From Helicoverpa zea (taxonomy: Eukaryota; Arthropoda; Insecta; Lepidoptera; Noctuidae): a DNA stretch of 64,000 nucleotides. The number at the start of each line of letters is the position of its first letter. The first letter of the stretch is position 1. Positions 11,945 through 23,700 of the stretch are shown piece after piece. Under the pieces are notes generated by a model. That model ran no database searches. It was given only the letters and a program-made list of their open reading frames with translations, and was not told the origin of the DNA. The position numbers were made by a program, and so were the translations under genes. The stretch spans positions 10,664,001 to 10,728,000 of the forward strand of contig NC_061459.1 of the NCBI RefSeq assembly GCF_022581195.2. Direction: 5' to 3'.

Positions 11945-12028
11945 TACTGGTACTCAGCTACATCCGGTTAGACTGGAAGCCGACCCCAACATAGTTGGGA
12001 AAAGGTCCGGAAGATGATGATGATGATG
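11945..12028 (+). mobile_element. SINE 3' end fragment with GATGAT tail
   Basis: The segment reads GGTTAGACTGGAAGCCGACC, then CCAACATAGTTGGGAAAAGG and a run of GATGAT ending near 12026. It matches the 3' end of the full SINE at 25840-26221 (opposite strand). The 5' part, including the tRNA-like head, is absent. Confidence 0.8.
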
Positions 12029-12039
12029 GTATTTTGGTA

Positions 12040-12160
12040 TAGACTGACTGATCATGATTTATTAGATATTAAAAGTAACAGTATACACAACATATTATAT
12101 ATAGTAACAGTGTACAGTAGTAAGTATGAATTATTAGATATTAAAAGTAACTGGACATAA
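12040..12160. repeat. Short direct repeat pair
   Basis: TTAGATATTAAAAGTAAC occurs twice about 73 bases apart, with GTAACAG/GTACAGTA-rich sequence between. It lies immediately upstream of a truncated LINE. No function is evident. Confidence 0.5.
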
Positions 12161-12189
12161 TGTGTAATGCATTGGTCTCTTAACGACTT

Positions 12190-12795
12190 GCTTGACTTGA
12201 ATGCTTGTCGACGTTGAATACGGAATTATGTTTTGGGGAAACGCAACGGGTAAAGAAATGGTGTTCAAGTGTCAAAAAAGGTGCATTAGAGCTATCTGCA
12301 ATCTAAAATCTATCGACAGTTGCTACATGCATTTTAAGTATTTAAAAATATTAACAGTGCCCTCACTATACATTTACGAAACAAGCATGTTTGTAAAAAA
12401 TAATTTAAATAAATTTGACCAAGTAACCAGTCAACGTCGTTGTGATCAGTTACATGTAATAAGATCTAAGACTACATTTTATAAAAACAGTATTTTTGCA
12501 ATGGCTCCAAAAATGTATAACAAATTTCCAAAAAGTATAAGAACTGAACAGAATATTAGTATTTTTAAACGTAGATTAAGTACATTTCTAACAGATAAGG
12601 CACATTACTCAGTTGAAATATTTCTAAATGATAAAATAGAAACACTATGATTTTATATAAACTCAATAGGATTAAAATTATTTGTACACCAATTCCATTT
12701 GGTAAAACATAGAGCTCTAACATGTTTAATTTTAAGACCTTTCTGTATACCTATGCTCACAAATAAATACATTGAATTGCATTGAATTGAATTAA
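12190..12795 (+). pseudogene. 5'-truncated LINE: C-terminal part of a reverse-transcriptase ORF and 3' tail
   Basis: An open frame of 149 codons (12201-12650) begins EYGIMFWGN, passes through CQKRCIRAIC and SLYIYETSMFV, and ends NDKIETL before a TGA. This is the characteristic region downstream of the reverse transcriptase in CR1/Jockey-group LINE proteins, where the family motif is (Y)GI.FWG....LQKR.IR. The catalytic domains are absent, so the copy is 5'-truncated, as is normal for LINE insertion. After the stop there is about 130 bp of 3' untranslated sequence, ending in TTGAATTGCATTGAATTGAA repeats. The frame has no internal stop, so the insertion is fairly young, but it is non-functional. 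Confidence 0.75.
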
Positions 12796-15700
12796 TTTAT
12801 GGTTTAAAGAGGCAACACTTAACGGAACTCCATTTTTTTTCCTTGGTTTGGATTATGTATTTCAAGCAAAAATTATACTTTGTCAGTAGCTATCTCCTTT
12901 CCTTTTATTTATCCTGCACATACATATTTCAAATTCACCTTACTGAAACTTTCAATAATGCTAAGTTTCTTACAATCCATCTACCTAAATGAACATGGCG
13001 TTTCTTAGTTACTCATACTGAATTAACTTTTTTATGTTTCCGGTAAGTCATTTCTTTCTAATACTACCCAGTATTCTCTTAATAAGAATTGCTCGGGGCG
13101 TAAAAAAGTTCTAAAAAAAAAAGAATTTAAGTTATGAATTTTTGTACACACCATACAGTCCGGTGTCCGGCCGTGACCAGTGTGCGAATCAAACCGGAGG
13201 GCAGTTTCAATTTGCCGTAGGCCCGACCTGTGCTACTAACACTTTAGTGCCAAAGTGCAGTCTGACTGCCTGATATTGTCACTCCAACAATATTAGCACT
13301 TCATTATTTTTTTATTGTTGACAAAGAATTAATGATAAAACATGCAGAGAATTTATTACTTTATGTATATAGGTACTATCTGCATGGAGGAAATAAATTA
13401 AAGAAGCTGTGAAGTTAAACGGTTTAATGACCAAGACTAACCCAATACACACAAGAAGTACGAAACAGTTTGATATATAAAAATAAAAAAATACATAAGC
13501 TAGCGCCATTCGTGGCTAATTAAGGTACTCATGTTGATTTAGAAACTTGATATTATAACATTTTTGTGTTTATTATTTAAATACAAATGATGTTGTCAAC
13601 CTCGTAGTTTAATTTTTGTACAATAATAATCTCAGTTTCATAAATTGCCTGAAGCTGTTCAGTAGTTCAATTTTTATTGACACAAAAATAGAAATGAAAC
13701 ATTTGCGTTTAAAAGCAAAATTTAATTCAAAGAAAGTACCTATTATTCAGATACAAAGAAATGTTTATTTTTACTTTGGCAAAAGTTTGGTTTTGAATTT
13801 TTTTAATTTATTCTTGAGTTAAAATAGCACTTATACTGGTTCATTTCAAAGGTCTAGTTACGTACAACATTTAGGGCCAAGGTCGTAGGGTGAGATCTCA
13901 ATTTATTATTGAATTCTTTCTTATCATTCTTTAGCAACGCAGTCTTGAAAAGGGTTCCATTACATTTTATGGGTGCCCTATAAATGAAACATAAGGTATA
14001 GACTATTCAATATTCCGAAATTGTTTTATTTTTGGTCTGGGAATGAAAACAAATCTCAGTAATACTTTATGTTCGAATAAGTTAACTTATTTGCAGATAA
14101 GTTACGTTTATTTACTGCGTTCTCTTTGCTGATGAAAAATAAAATAAAAAATGCATCAGAAGATTTTCGAGGTAGCAAATAATCATATCGACTAAAATAC
14201 GATGGAGGAAAAATTTATGTTTTTCGAAACATCATTAGGCTTAGCAACAATAAATCGTGATTTTATTTTCACCAACACACAGCGTTGTCGATTATCTTTA
14301 TCTACCTAAATTACATAGGTAGAGGTCAATCTGAATACTTCTGAACCGTGATATTTATAAAAAAATACTAACTTTGCAAAATTCAGTAATTTATCAAGAA
14401 GTATTCCAAACCATACCTCCATCAGCCACTGCTTCCAAAGAATCCACGTTTGTATATTTTTTATCATACGAGTCTACATGATTCTCAATAATTTCAACCC
14501 TGATCATGTACCGATCTCTTATTGTACTGAACACAAAAGGATTTTAAGCTTAAAAATTCCGCTCACCAAGAACCGATTGTCACGATTTCTCTTACAGTAA
14601 GCAAAAAAATACATTTTCAGATATTCGAATATAAATTTCTGATTTACCGGTCGACCTGCAAAATTCGAGATTCAAGATTCTGCCTCAAATTGTCGCCGCG
14701 CGTGAAATTTTAAAAATATTCTCGTGAACGAAACGTATGTATTGTAAATAGAATATTTTGTATGGCATTGGCGTTGTGTGATATGCATCTTACGTTTAAA
14801 ATTGAGTGTGACGAAGGTGAAGTGAATCGAATGTTTGGTTTTGCAATGTCATTAGTTGATTTGAGATTCGTTTTCAAAATATATTGATTCATATTGTTTA
14901 AAATAGTATGTTCAATTGAATTAAGTTTACAATTAATGAACCCTAATAAGATGCATTTTCAAAACGTTTGCTCACATTGTGTACCTAATCATTTACAGTA
15001 CGAAACGGTCAATTAACAACCGCAATTAATACTCAATACTAAACAAAACTCAAACAAAGGAACATCCAATTAAATAAATCAAACCTTCTACTAAACGAAA
15101 ATCTTAGCGTCCACATTAATTAATTCATGCGAGTTTACAGTCGAGAATCGCCAGTACCCCAAAATGCCTGTTGCAACGGCGACCTGTCACAATCGATCTT
15201 CGTCGAGTCGCCGCGAGATTTACGACCGACATGATGCGTATTGCTCCTACATTTGACGTTAAAAGCTGACGTGTGCGAAGTGAGCGCGCAATGTATGTTG
15301 CAAATATAGTATCTGATTGATATTCGTTTGGTTATGAGGGGTTTAAGTTTGATGTGTGCTGCAAGTGTGTCCGGAATTAAAGTTTAATGTAAATAAAAAT
15401 TATGGGAATTTGTAGAATACAAAATGGGAGATATTAAAAATAACGATCGACTCAGAAATTATGACTCAAAACTTTGTTTGTATTCCGCTCATTTTAAACC
15501 CAAAAAATATGTTTTGTAGTACCAAAAATTGCACATCATCAATAAAATTAGCTCATATTTCCATAATAAAGGCACCTAATTTAATACAGTTTTAATGCGT
15601 AATCATTATAATCATAAAAATAATCGTTAGGTATTCGATTCAAAATTATAGCAGATCGATAATAATGACGGGTTCTGGGACTCAAGGGTACAAATTATGT

Positions 15701-17590
15701 TAATTTTCGGACCCAAGGCGATGTAAGTTATCAAAAAAGTTTAACCGATTAGGCAAATAACTTTTTTAAGCTGTAGCCCAGAAAATTTTACATGTTACGG
15801 AATCCATGAGAATTTTAGGAAGAAATAAAATAAAACTGTTGGCGACTGTAGATGCTATACTTTTGTGTAATGAAGCTTTGTAATGTTTATCAGCAACATA
15901 TTTTTCAATCAGTCACTGCCTAGGACACGTTTCGTCCATTTTGCAAGCAAACTCGTTATGGGAAGCATTTGAATTAAGAACGAAATCCACAGACAAGACA
16001 CGTCACATCAAAAAGGTCATCATTTAAACTCTTTGCTCACTTCATAACGTATAAACCTTTTTTGCCGGACTTCATATTTTAATGTGTCGCCAAGCGTGAA
16101 CGGTGCAGCTAAAATTATGTGTTAATTTGTTTACACGCTACAGTTTGACGTGTCACCGTAAATTATGGCTGCATTCTGTTTTTGTAGAGTATAATTTCAC
16201 GCTATTTTCTCTCCCAGTATGAGCAGAAGCGTTATATGACACGTACTGTGTCAGTTTGTATAGGTCGCGTTTCGTGTCGGTACTTTTGAAACGATTATTT
16301 TTAATGGTGGTAAATTATAATTAAAAGAAACTAATTTTCTATCTATATAATTACACACATACATATATCTAACAATTATAAGCAGTTTACTTTTAGCTTT
16401 CAGTATTTTTAATTTGATTGAATGAGAATTCACTGTCCCAAGTACTTCTATCTATATATTTTTCAGATTCATCTATATGTCAGACCAAACGACGATTTTA
16501 CTCATTTTTACTCATCGAACTTTTAGGAAGTTCTAATAATTTCATAACATTATGATTTATGATTATGATGATTTCTATTTCCAAAACGGTAACTCTTTTA
16601 CTTTGCTAATATTTGCTAGTCAGTATTACAATAACTATGAAAACTCTACAAAAGAAAGCGCGAATTTTCTCTTTTTCTCTGCAATTAAGCTCAGCATTTT
16701 AATTTGGCGCATTTCATTACTTGTACACTAATACAATGTTTGGCTGTTCAAACAATACAACACTCGTAACAGGAACAATATAGTTATTCAATATGCTAAG
16801 GTACGGCGCACAATAGTTGCTCGCCCCGGGACATTTTGTATTACAATTTGTAACTGGGGCGTTCTAGCCACAAGTTTCTTTGGAGCTAGTTTGTCTGTTT
16901 GACGTGGGGTTTTTTATTTAGGTTATGAGTGCGCTTGATTTTTTAAATAGTTCATAATTGAGAGTTCACAATTTTTAAAGCGTATAAATAAAAAACTTTT
17001 ATTCATACAGAAAACTTCAATATTGCTTAAAGACTTAAATAATTTAAGGCCATACAGATAGAATAGCTTTGACTCCCAAACTAGGAGATCCTGTCACATA
17101 GCAGTCAGTGTTTTGCTAACTAGAACTCGTATAGAATATATAAGACATACCACCTCTATTCTCTCATATCGGGTGCTTAATTTACTACCAATAAATGTTA
17201 CTACAAATAAGTCTCATCTTTAATAAAATTGCAGTAAACTCGTAATTTAATAATCAAACTGTACCTATCCTACATGAATTTCCTGACGACTCACAGCACA
17301 CTATTAGTGCCCGCTCACACGAGCCATGTATTCCACAAAACACTGCGTCCCACAATATTCTCAACAAATAGCTCATCACAGGGATTGTACCACGGAGCGA
17401 GGAAAGATGCGCGGAGATGCCATAATGCAGGTAGATCAGGCGTCTTCTTCTAGGTTAAATTCGTAAGGCGGGCAAGACCAAAACGATGAGTTACGAATGA
17501 ACTAACGAGGCTTTCGGGTTCTTTGAGACGATGATTTATCAACGAATTTTGGTACTATCTATACAAAAAATAGTCGGGCGAAGACAGCAA
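12796..17590. other. Long AT-rich stretch, no gene recognised
   Basis: I find no gene in these 4.8 kb. A CpG-richer patch lies at about 15170-15300 (for example GTCGAGTCGCCGCGAGATTT) and could be regulatory. At 13140-13270 there is a GC-balanced patch of unknown nature. The motif GCGGAGATGCCATAA at 17411-17425 links this region to the repeat patch at 2.0-2.3 kb. Confidence 0.5.
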
Positions 17591-17599
17591 CGTTCCTTG

Positions 17600-17890
17600 C
17601 CCCTGCTCACCCGCATGTTGGCGCGAAAGACATGAAGGAGTGCCAGATGTCCGAGAGCGCTGTCATAGATAGAGCGAAGTGGGGAAAAAAATTAAGAGTT
17701 GACCCAACCACCATGTGGGATGTAGGAAGAAAGAGAGAGAGAGACTTTCATAGGCGATTTGCCGTTATGGCACCTCCTCTAGTGATTTTGTTCTCCATGG
17801 CTGGTACGGAACAAACAAGTTATTACCCGTCGCTTATAGGACATAATTCAACGGATCGCCCCGTCGCGACCGTCAGCGGCACCCATTAGT
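17600..17890 (+). pseudogene. RTE-like LINE C-terminal fragment
   Basis: The frame at 17632-17889 contains ESAVIDRAKWGKKLRVDP and TTMWDVGRK. It resembles the end of lepidopteran RTE-type reverse transcriptase ORFs, whose usual form is (D)RAxWRRxxRxADPxxxxD. Here Gly replaces the expected Arg after the Trp, and the conserved Ala before Asp-Pro is Val, which fits a decayed copy. The bases after this are shared (17765-17800) with the repeat at 2029-2064. Only the tail survives. Confidence 0.5.
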
Positions 17891-18700
17891 TTTTTCATCT
17901 ATTTTAAAACGCTCCTCACTGTTGATACTTTTATTTTTTAGTCTTGTGTACATGGAGCTTTTATGAGCTTTTTAGTTAAAATTTACGTGGTATATTATTT
18001 TAGATGGTTGGTTTCGGGTCCTGCACACAATGCAGGGATTTCTTCGTACATATTTATGGACATTCATTCAGTTTGTAATAGTGTGAATATTTCACACATT
18101 TACAATCAATATTTTGTCATAAAATAAAAACCAAGTAGACTGAGTGTTTGTTGTTTTTAGTGTCCTCACTAAAAATAGTTACCAAATGTCAGTAAATGTT
18201 AAAGTTTTCAGAAGGTACTTTAAGTACTAGACAGTGACAAGAATCAGAAAATGTAGGTACCTAACATCATCATTTTCAACCTGTCGCTTCCCACAAATAG
18301 ATATGTTGATGATATACATAGAAAAAATAACAATAATTTTATGAATAACAGCATACACTTTTTAGTTCCTTTTCCCTGAAGTTATCATAACCTGTCACAC
18401 ATTTATAATGAGGCGGTCATAACAAATCACGTTATTTCCGGGTTGATTATTTTCGAAAATTTAAATTTAGTGTCAACAGCGTCGGATAGCTGAGAAATTA
18501 ATGTTCCTGCTACGTGTTAAAAAAGATTAAATTATTAGTTTCGGATGGCAGTTACGATGGTATATGTCAAAGCACTGATGCTTGAAGTTTTTGTTTATAA
18601 ATCACAATTATTATTATATGTATGGTGATTATCATGAAATAGGGGTGAGTATTGATGCATTTTTAAGTTAGTAATATAATCTTTAGAAATATTATTGTTT
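17891..18700. other. AT-rich sequence, no gene recognised
   Basis: No coding signal, RNA gene or recognisable repeat found. Confidence 0.5.
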
Positions 18701-18703
18701 ACT

Positions 18704-18745
18704 AGCTTCTGCCAGCGACTTCGTCCGCGTTAGAGTCGGACTTTG
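18704..18745 (+). repeat. End of a widespread lepidopteran repeat (CTAGCTTCTGCCAGCG type)
   Basis: ACTAGCTTCTGCCAGCGACT followed by TCGTCCGCG is a repeat terminus found throughout lepidopteran genomes. The same end, inverted, is at about 57133-57162. The class of the parent element is uncertain. Only the end is clear here. Confidence 0.6.
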
Positions 18746-18839
18746 TGCAAAGAGAGGAAGAAATAATAAACACCAGCCCCTCCAATTATCTAAATCTATG
18801 CGTACTTACTGCTACTTTAAGTAATAAAATGTAAACTAT

Positions 18840-19145
18840 TAATAATTGGGGTTGAAACTCTAGGGCCGTGGGGTCCGAGGGCGCACCTTCTTGCCAGGGA
18901 TATTTCCCAGCGCCTGGTTGACACTTCCCGGGACCCAAAGGCTGGCTTTTATTTCGCACAGAGGTTGAGCATTGCCATCCAACGTGGCAATGCTGCCAGT
19001 CTTTTGAGTACATTACCCAGTGACAGCGATGAGGAGCAATTTTTTGATGCACTGTATTAGTTTTAAGTTGTATATATATATATATATATATAAGTTTATT
19101 TTATTTTATTTTCAATTAATGTAAATATATTGTGAAAAAAAAAAT
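18840..19145 (+). pseudogene. LINE-like 3' fragment: coding tail, stop, 3' UTR, A-tail
   Basis: A clean reading frame runs from about 18869 to 19060. It reads GPRAHLLARDISQRLVDT, then GFYFAQRLSIAIQRGNAASL, LSTLPSDSDEEQFFDALY and a TAG stop. QRLS-AIQRGNAAS is a motif I associate with the C-terminal end of polyproteins of lepidopteran retroelements, though I cannot name the clade. A TA-dinucleotide run (about 19071-19093), an AT-rich 3' UTR and an A-rich stretch ending near 19145 follow, as expected of a reverse-transcribed insertion. No start or upstream domains are present. The overlapping minus-strand frame is a shadow. Confidence 0.5.
19071..19093. repeat. (TA)n microsatellite
   Basis: A pure TA dinucleotide run of about eleven copies in the 3' part of the LINE-like fragment. 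Confidence 0.9.
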
Positions 19146-19180
19146 TAATAATTTGTAATTTGAAGGAATATTTAAACACA

Positions 19181-19846
19181 AAAAAACTTTTTTACAAAAA
19201 AAATTAAACCGACTTCCAAAAACACTAAAAAGCAAAAAAAAACTAATTTTAGGTGCATCGGCCTAGAAGTCGGTGCCTTATGAATGTTACTAAGTTAATT
19301 TTGCCACCGCCTTCTAGGCCGATGCACCTAAAATTAGTTTTTTTTTGCTTTTTAGTGTTTTTGGAAGTCGGTTTAATTTTTTTTGTAAAAAAGTTTTTTA
19401 TTTACAGCTTTTCAGTGATATGAATAGTTGTCCCTATCCATATAAGTGGAAAGTTCTCATCAATACAAAGAATATAAGCCCAAATACGAGGTATTTTACA
19501 TATTCAGTTGTCGAGTTCCCTCGACCCTCTCTGGTCTCCATCATCAGGTCAACTCCAAACCTTCACTGTTGTATAGTGTTTTTAGGCATACACCTGAGTG
19601 TCAAGTTTTTACCCTATGTATGCCTACAACTTTCGAAGGTTGCCCTCGATTTCTTAGGGTTTCCATGATCAGATCCTGACCTGATGACTATGGGACCAAC
19701 TGGCAGCTATTCCGCGTCGAACAAAAAAAGAATCATGTAAATCGGTCTATAAACCTCGGAGTAATCGATGTACATACATAGAAAAAAAAAAAAAAAACAT
19801 ACCGGCCGAATTGATAACCTCCTCCTTTTTGGGAAGTCGGTTAAAA
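19181..19846. mobile_element. Foldback-like element, copy A
   Basis: The left part is a large inverted repeat: arms 19181-19275 and 19305-19399, about 95 bp each with roughly one mismatch, separated by a 29-bp spacer. The arms contain TTAAACCGACTTCC and GGTGCATCGGCCTAGAAGTC. A body of about 400 bp follows (TTTCAGTGATATGAATAGTT onward), then an A-rich run (about 19781-19797). The element ends in GGGAAGTCGGTTAAAA, the inverse of the motif in the left arm, so the whole unit also has terminal inverted repeats (CCGACTTCC). It encodes no protein. The copy at 45774-46568 shares arms, spacer and body. TTAA next to the CCGACTTCC motif at both ends could be a target site, but the boundaries are not settled. 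Confidence 0.8.
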
Positions 19847-19924
19847 ATAACTAATAGGTACCAACCTATTTTATAAAATAACAACAAAAGAAAGTTAAAA
19901 ATAAATTATTTAAAACCTAAAAGT

Positions 19925-20290
19925 CGCGCAATAAGGTTGAACGCTCTGAACGTCTATTCGCATCAATCGCACCAACAGCCAAATATTGTATGAAGCTCGC
20001 GCAGCCACCGCGCCGCGAGTCGCGTCGAGCGCGGCGACCGTTGCACAAAAATGATCCTTATAGCGTACGTGATTCAGTATTCGCGCGCGGTGGCTTATTA
20101 CCGTTTTTCATGTATAACTTTGGTGTTTCTTTACCGATTTAAATCATTCTTTTTTTAATTAATAGATAATACTGTTAATTATGTTTAATTAGTGTGAGTG
20201 AGAGTGTTATAAACGAAATAGTAGACAAATATAATCAGAAAGCTCCGGAGTGCTAAGCTACCGAGAGTTTTACGTGTTATTGTGAGTGAA
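19925..20290 (+). promoter_or_regulatory. Candidate CpG-rich promoter and first exon
   Basis: In an AT-rich setting, 19970-20100 is rich in CpG (CGCGCCGCGAGTCGCGTCGA and GTATTCGCGCGCGG). An arthropod-type initiator, TCAGT, lies at 20074-20078. The following 200 bases lack a long frame but end in a splice-donor-like GTGAGT at 20282-20287, so a non-coding first exon of about 20076-20281 is plausible. No TATA box is seen. No downstream coding exon has been found in the window, so the call rests on composition and short motifs only. Confidence 0.3.
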
Positions 20291-20454
20291 CCATAAAAGA
20301 TAGACATATGCTGCCATGGGATATTTTTTACATAATTTTATGAAGAATATTTCCGTCATACATGGTTTCTGTGTAGCTGTAACCATTAAGGCTGCCATTA
20401 AATGGAGTAAGTTCTCCCGTTTTCCCAACATTTACCTTCACTGCTCTGCTCCTA

Positions 20455-20565
20455 TTGATCGTAGCGTGATGGAAAGTATCCTATAACCTGCCCAGGAGTA
20501 TGAAAAATATTTATGCCAAGTTTCATTAAAAGCCGTCCAGTAGTTTTTGTTTCCATAACGAACAT

Positions 20566-20602
<37 letters not shown>

Positions 20603-20722
20603 AATTTTACTGATTGCATTTTTGGCATCAGTATCATCACTAATCACCCTCTAATAGTTATTTTGGAAATATATTCAATGTACAGAATTGACCTCTCTAC
20701 AGATTTATTATAAGTATAGATT
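20455..20722 (+). repeat. Dispersed lepidopteran repeat with (CAGA)n
   Basis: The segment contains the phrase TTTCATTAAAAGCCGTCCAG, then TAGTTTTTG, a pure (CAGA)8-9 run at about 20567-20600, and TGATTGCATTTTTGGCATCA. It ends in CAGATTTATTATAAGTATAG. These are familiar blocks of a dispersed lepidopteran repeat often found in introns. The open frames reading TDRQ or SVCL through it come from the CAGA run and are not genes. Confidence 0.65.
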
Positions 20723-23700
20723 TGAAAGTTCTAATATCCGTTTGTTTTAGTTATTCCACTTTTCTGGTTACGTAGAATAGTTTCCATGGCATGCGGGTGT
20801 AACCTCTGACAGAACCTAATACTGAAAAATGCAAAAATATTAACGATTTTAAAATTATGTAAAAAAAGTTAAGTACTAAAATGGCGCAGTATGAATATGC
20901 TGCGTAAGTTACAAAGGAATTATATTTAATCAAAAGTGAAGCCACATGGATTATTATAATTTCATTTTCAATAATATATCTATCAGTTATTTTTAAAACA
21001 ATACAAAATTTACGATTAAGATGTTTGCATAAAAAATGTGCGATTTAAAAATTTAATCGCAATGCGAATAAAAATCAAAGAGAATGGGTAAAAAAGCCGT
21101 ATAAAAAATAGGTAGGCTTAACCCTTCAGCTGGCGGGGCGGGTCGAAACGACACAGGTAATTAGTGAACTGGTTGCGACAATTTGTCACGACTATACGTA
21201 CATGTGTGTTCCACTTTTTTGTTTGTTTTTCCTCTGTCGTTATTTTGGTGAGTCTATTATTTGTGTATGTTTTGTAGAGAGTAATGCTGCTGTTAGGATT
21301 AGTTTTTGTACATGTAACAATTTGGTACATATTCTATTTTCACAGTCACAAGTACGTGATGTTAGAATATCTGTGAGATAAATGTTCGCAAAGCTTTTAT
21401 ACTGTATCTAGATATTCTACATATGTATATCATTTTGGGCTTGAAATAAAAATCATACATAGCTTTCTTGATGGTTGAAACTGGGCCAGCAACAGCATTT
21501 GCCATTTTGCAAAAGTATCAATATAATATTCCTATAGCTAAGCCATTCGTACTCAAAATACTTAAATTCCCATTTGAAAATTGCGATATATGTAGCAACA
21601 AATAAAATACTTTTAGAGCTAAAAAAGCGTTTTACACACCCAAGAAGAAATATTAAAGTAAAACTGCTATTGCACGGTTTTATTCCATTCTTAGCCGAGA
21701 AGAGAAAACTCCAATTTTGTCTCTCATTTTGTATTCGCTTTGGACTCAAATCATATTTTAGTTGTCGCCACTGGGGAGCGGGGACGCGGAGATTAATATT
21801 GTTATACCAAATATAGCCGTATTGCGAGGTTAAATTGTAATAAATTGTGTATCGTACGCTCATATTTATATCATGATGCAAAAATATTAGGCGTAAAATG
21901 GAAAATCGAGCACGCATTGGCTTTGGCGATGTGACTAGTTTTTAAAAGTATTTACGAACAGTGTACAATTGTAATTCAAGAATATCGAAAAAATCTTTAG
22001 GTTTACCAATTTGCAAAGTCAATATTGTAGTCAACTCACCGACCTACCAAGGAAGCTCTATGATAATTATGAAAGATTTTTATTGCAAAGATTGTTACAA
22101 ATAAATATCATTTTACCTATTCAGGAAAAAAATATGTATGTGCAAGTAGAAAAGTTATTGTTGCGTAATCCCAATATTTTACACTAAATATTCTTGCGAT
22201 CGTAAACGCCGAGCACTGACAGGTTAGTTCGGGGCCCGATAAGCATTTAGCAACACTTCACCTGACATTTGCAACGTGCGTCGTCGAGCAAACACATTTT
22301 AAGTTATTTTTCATTTCCGCGTTCACGTTAATACAAAATTATTTTCATATACGTATACGTATTTTCATATATTATAAAAATTACATATTTTAAGTCCTAA
22401 GTGAGAAATTATATTTTTTTATCAAATCAAGGTAGAGCTAAAGCAAGCTGAGAAATTCCTAAAGGAAAAACTGAATACGTCTTGAAGTATGGAACTGAAG
22501 ATCGAACCTATGAACTTAGCAACTTGCGAATAACTTTAAATAATTGAATATTCAGTACAAATGAAATAATTGAGTGGGTACGCATCTGTTCTCAGCTTTT
22601 ATTTATGTACTGGCAACCACAATACATTTTGAAATATTTTTCACAATAAATTCGTATTCCGTATTTTTTCTTGTTGCACTTTCCACCGCATCAAATAGTC
22701 ACCTCAATACTTGCAACATTAATAATTTAATGCAACCTTCCGGTTTCGAGGAGCAAAAAATTCTATCTCGTAGGTCCCAAGCATTTCATAGCGCGCATTG
22801 TTGCCCAGTTGAAAAATATTAATATTTCCTTCCCTTGCTCCTTTTTGTGGGTCGACTTGACCCCCGATGTCTTGAATAGATAATATGAATGTTGCATTGT
22901 TCTTCACAACACCATGCGTCTCGAGCCACGACGTTTTAGGCACCTATTGTTTACTTTTTTCTGTAATGTAAAAGTTGATTTTAATATAGATATGTTTATG
23001 TGTAGTTAGGGAGACTTGTCTTTAATGAGGTCTTGAATAGACGCGTCAAACTTGAGTAAAAAATACAGGCGCAAGTTTTTGACACCGGATATTTAATTAT
23101 GCTAGAACGTAACATTATTCATTAACTCATTTAAACCCCTTAAACTCTCACAGATCACAGATAACCTGGAAAGTTAAGTCTTGGTGTAAAGAATGTATCT
23201 ACTACAATGGGACCCAAGAGACACAGATACAAGCTTCAATATCGCTCAAACTTCTGTTCAGTCGCCAAAACAAGCGTAACGATAATAAGTGAGTGTGACA
23301 AAATATCGAAACACTCAAAAAAGTATCTGAAGCCGCGGGCAGAACGTGCCATATCACGGAAACTGATAGCAAACTCCATATCAGCAAAGAAAGTTATTAA
23401 AGCGTCTACCAATATTTTATACGAGCGAAATCACCGTCTCTAAGGGTCGATAGGAAACTTTCAAAGTAACGAAACTTACGGGGATAAAGTGGGTGCGAGA
23501 ATGCAGCGTTATTGTAAAACGATGCTTGTAGTACAAACAAATTGTTTAAGCGCTGCCCGTGCTAGGAGTTTCTCCTGTATCGGGTTCGCTTACAAACCAA
23601 TCTACATATACATATTTGTTGACCAAACAAATATTTGTTCTTCTGCATTCAGCGCAGAATTGAATTGCTTTACCATTGCATTAAGTTGATAGTCGAATTT

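Noticed and set aside
20438..20713. Frames reading TDRQ or SVCL around 20.5 kb
   Set aside because: Generated by the (CAGA)n run.
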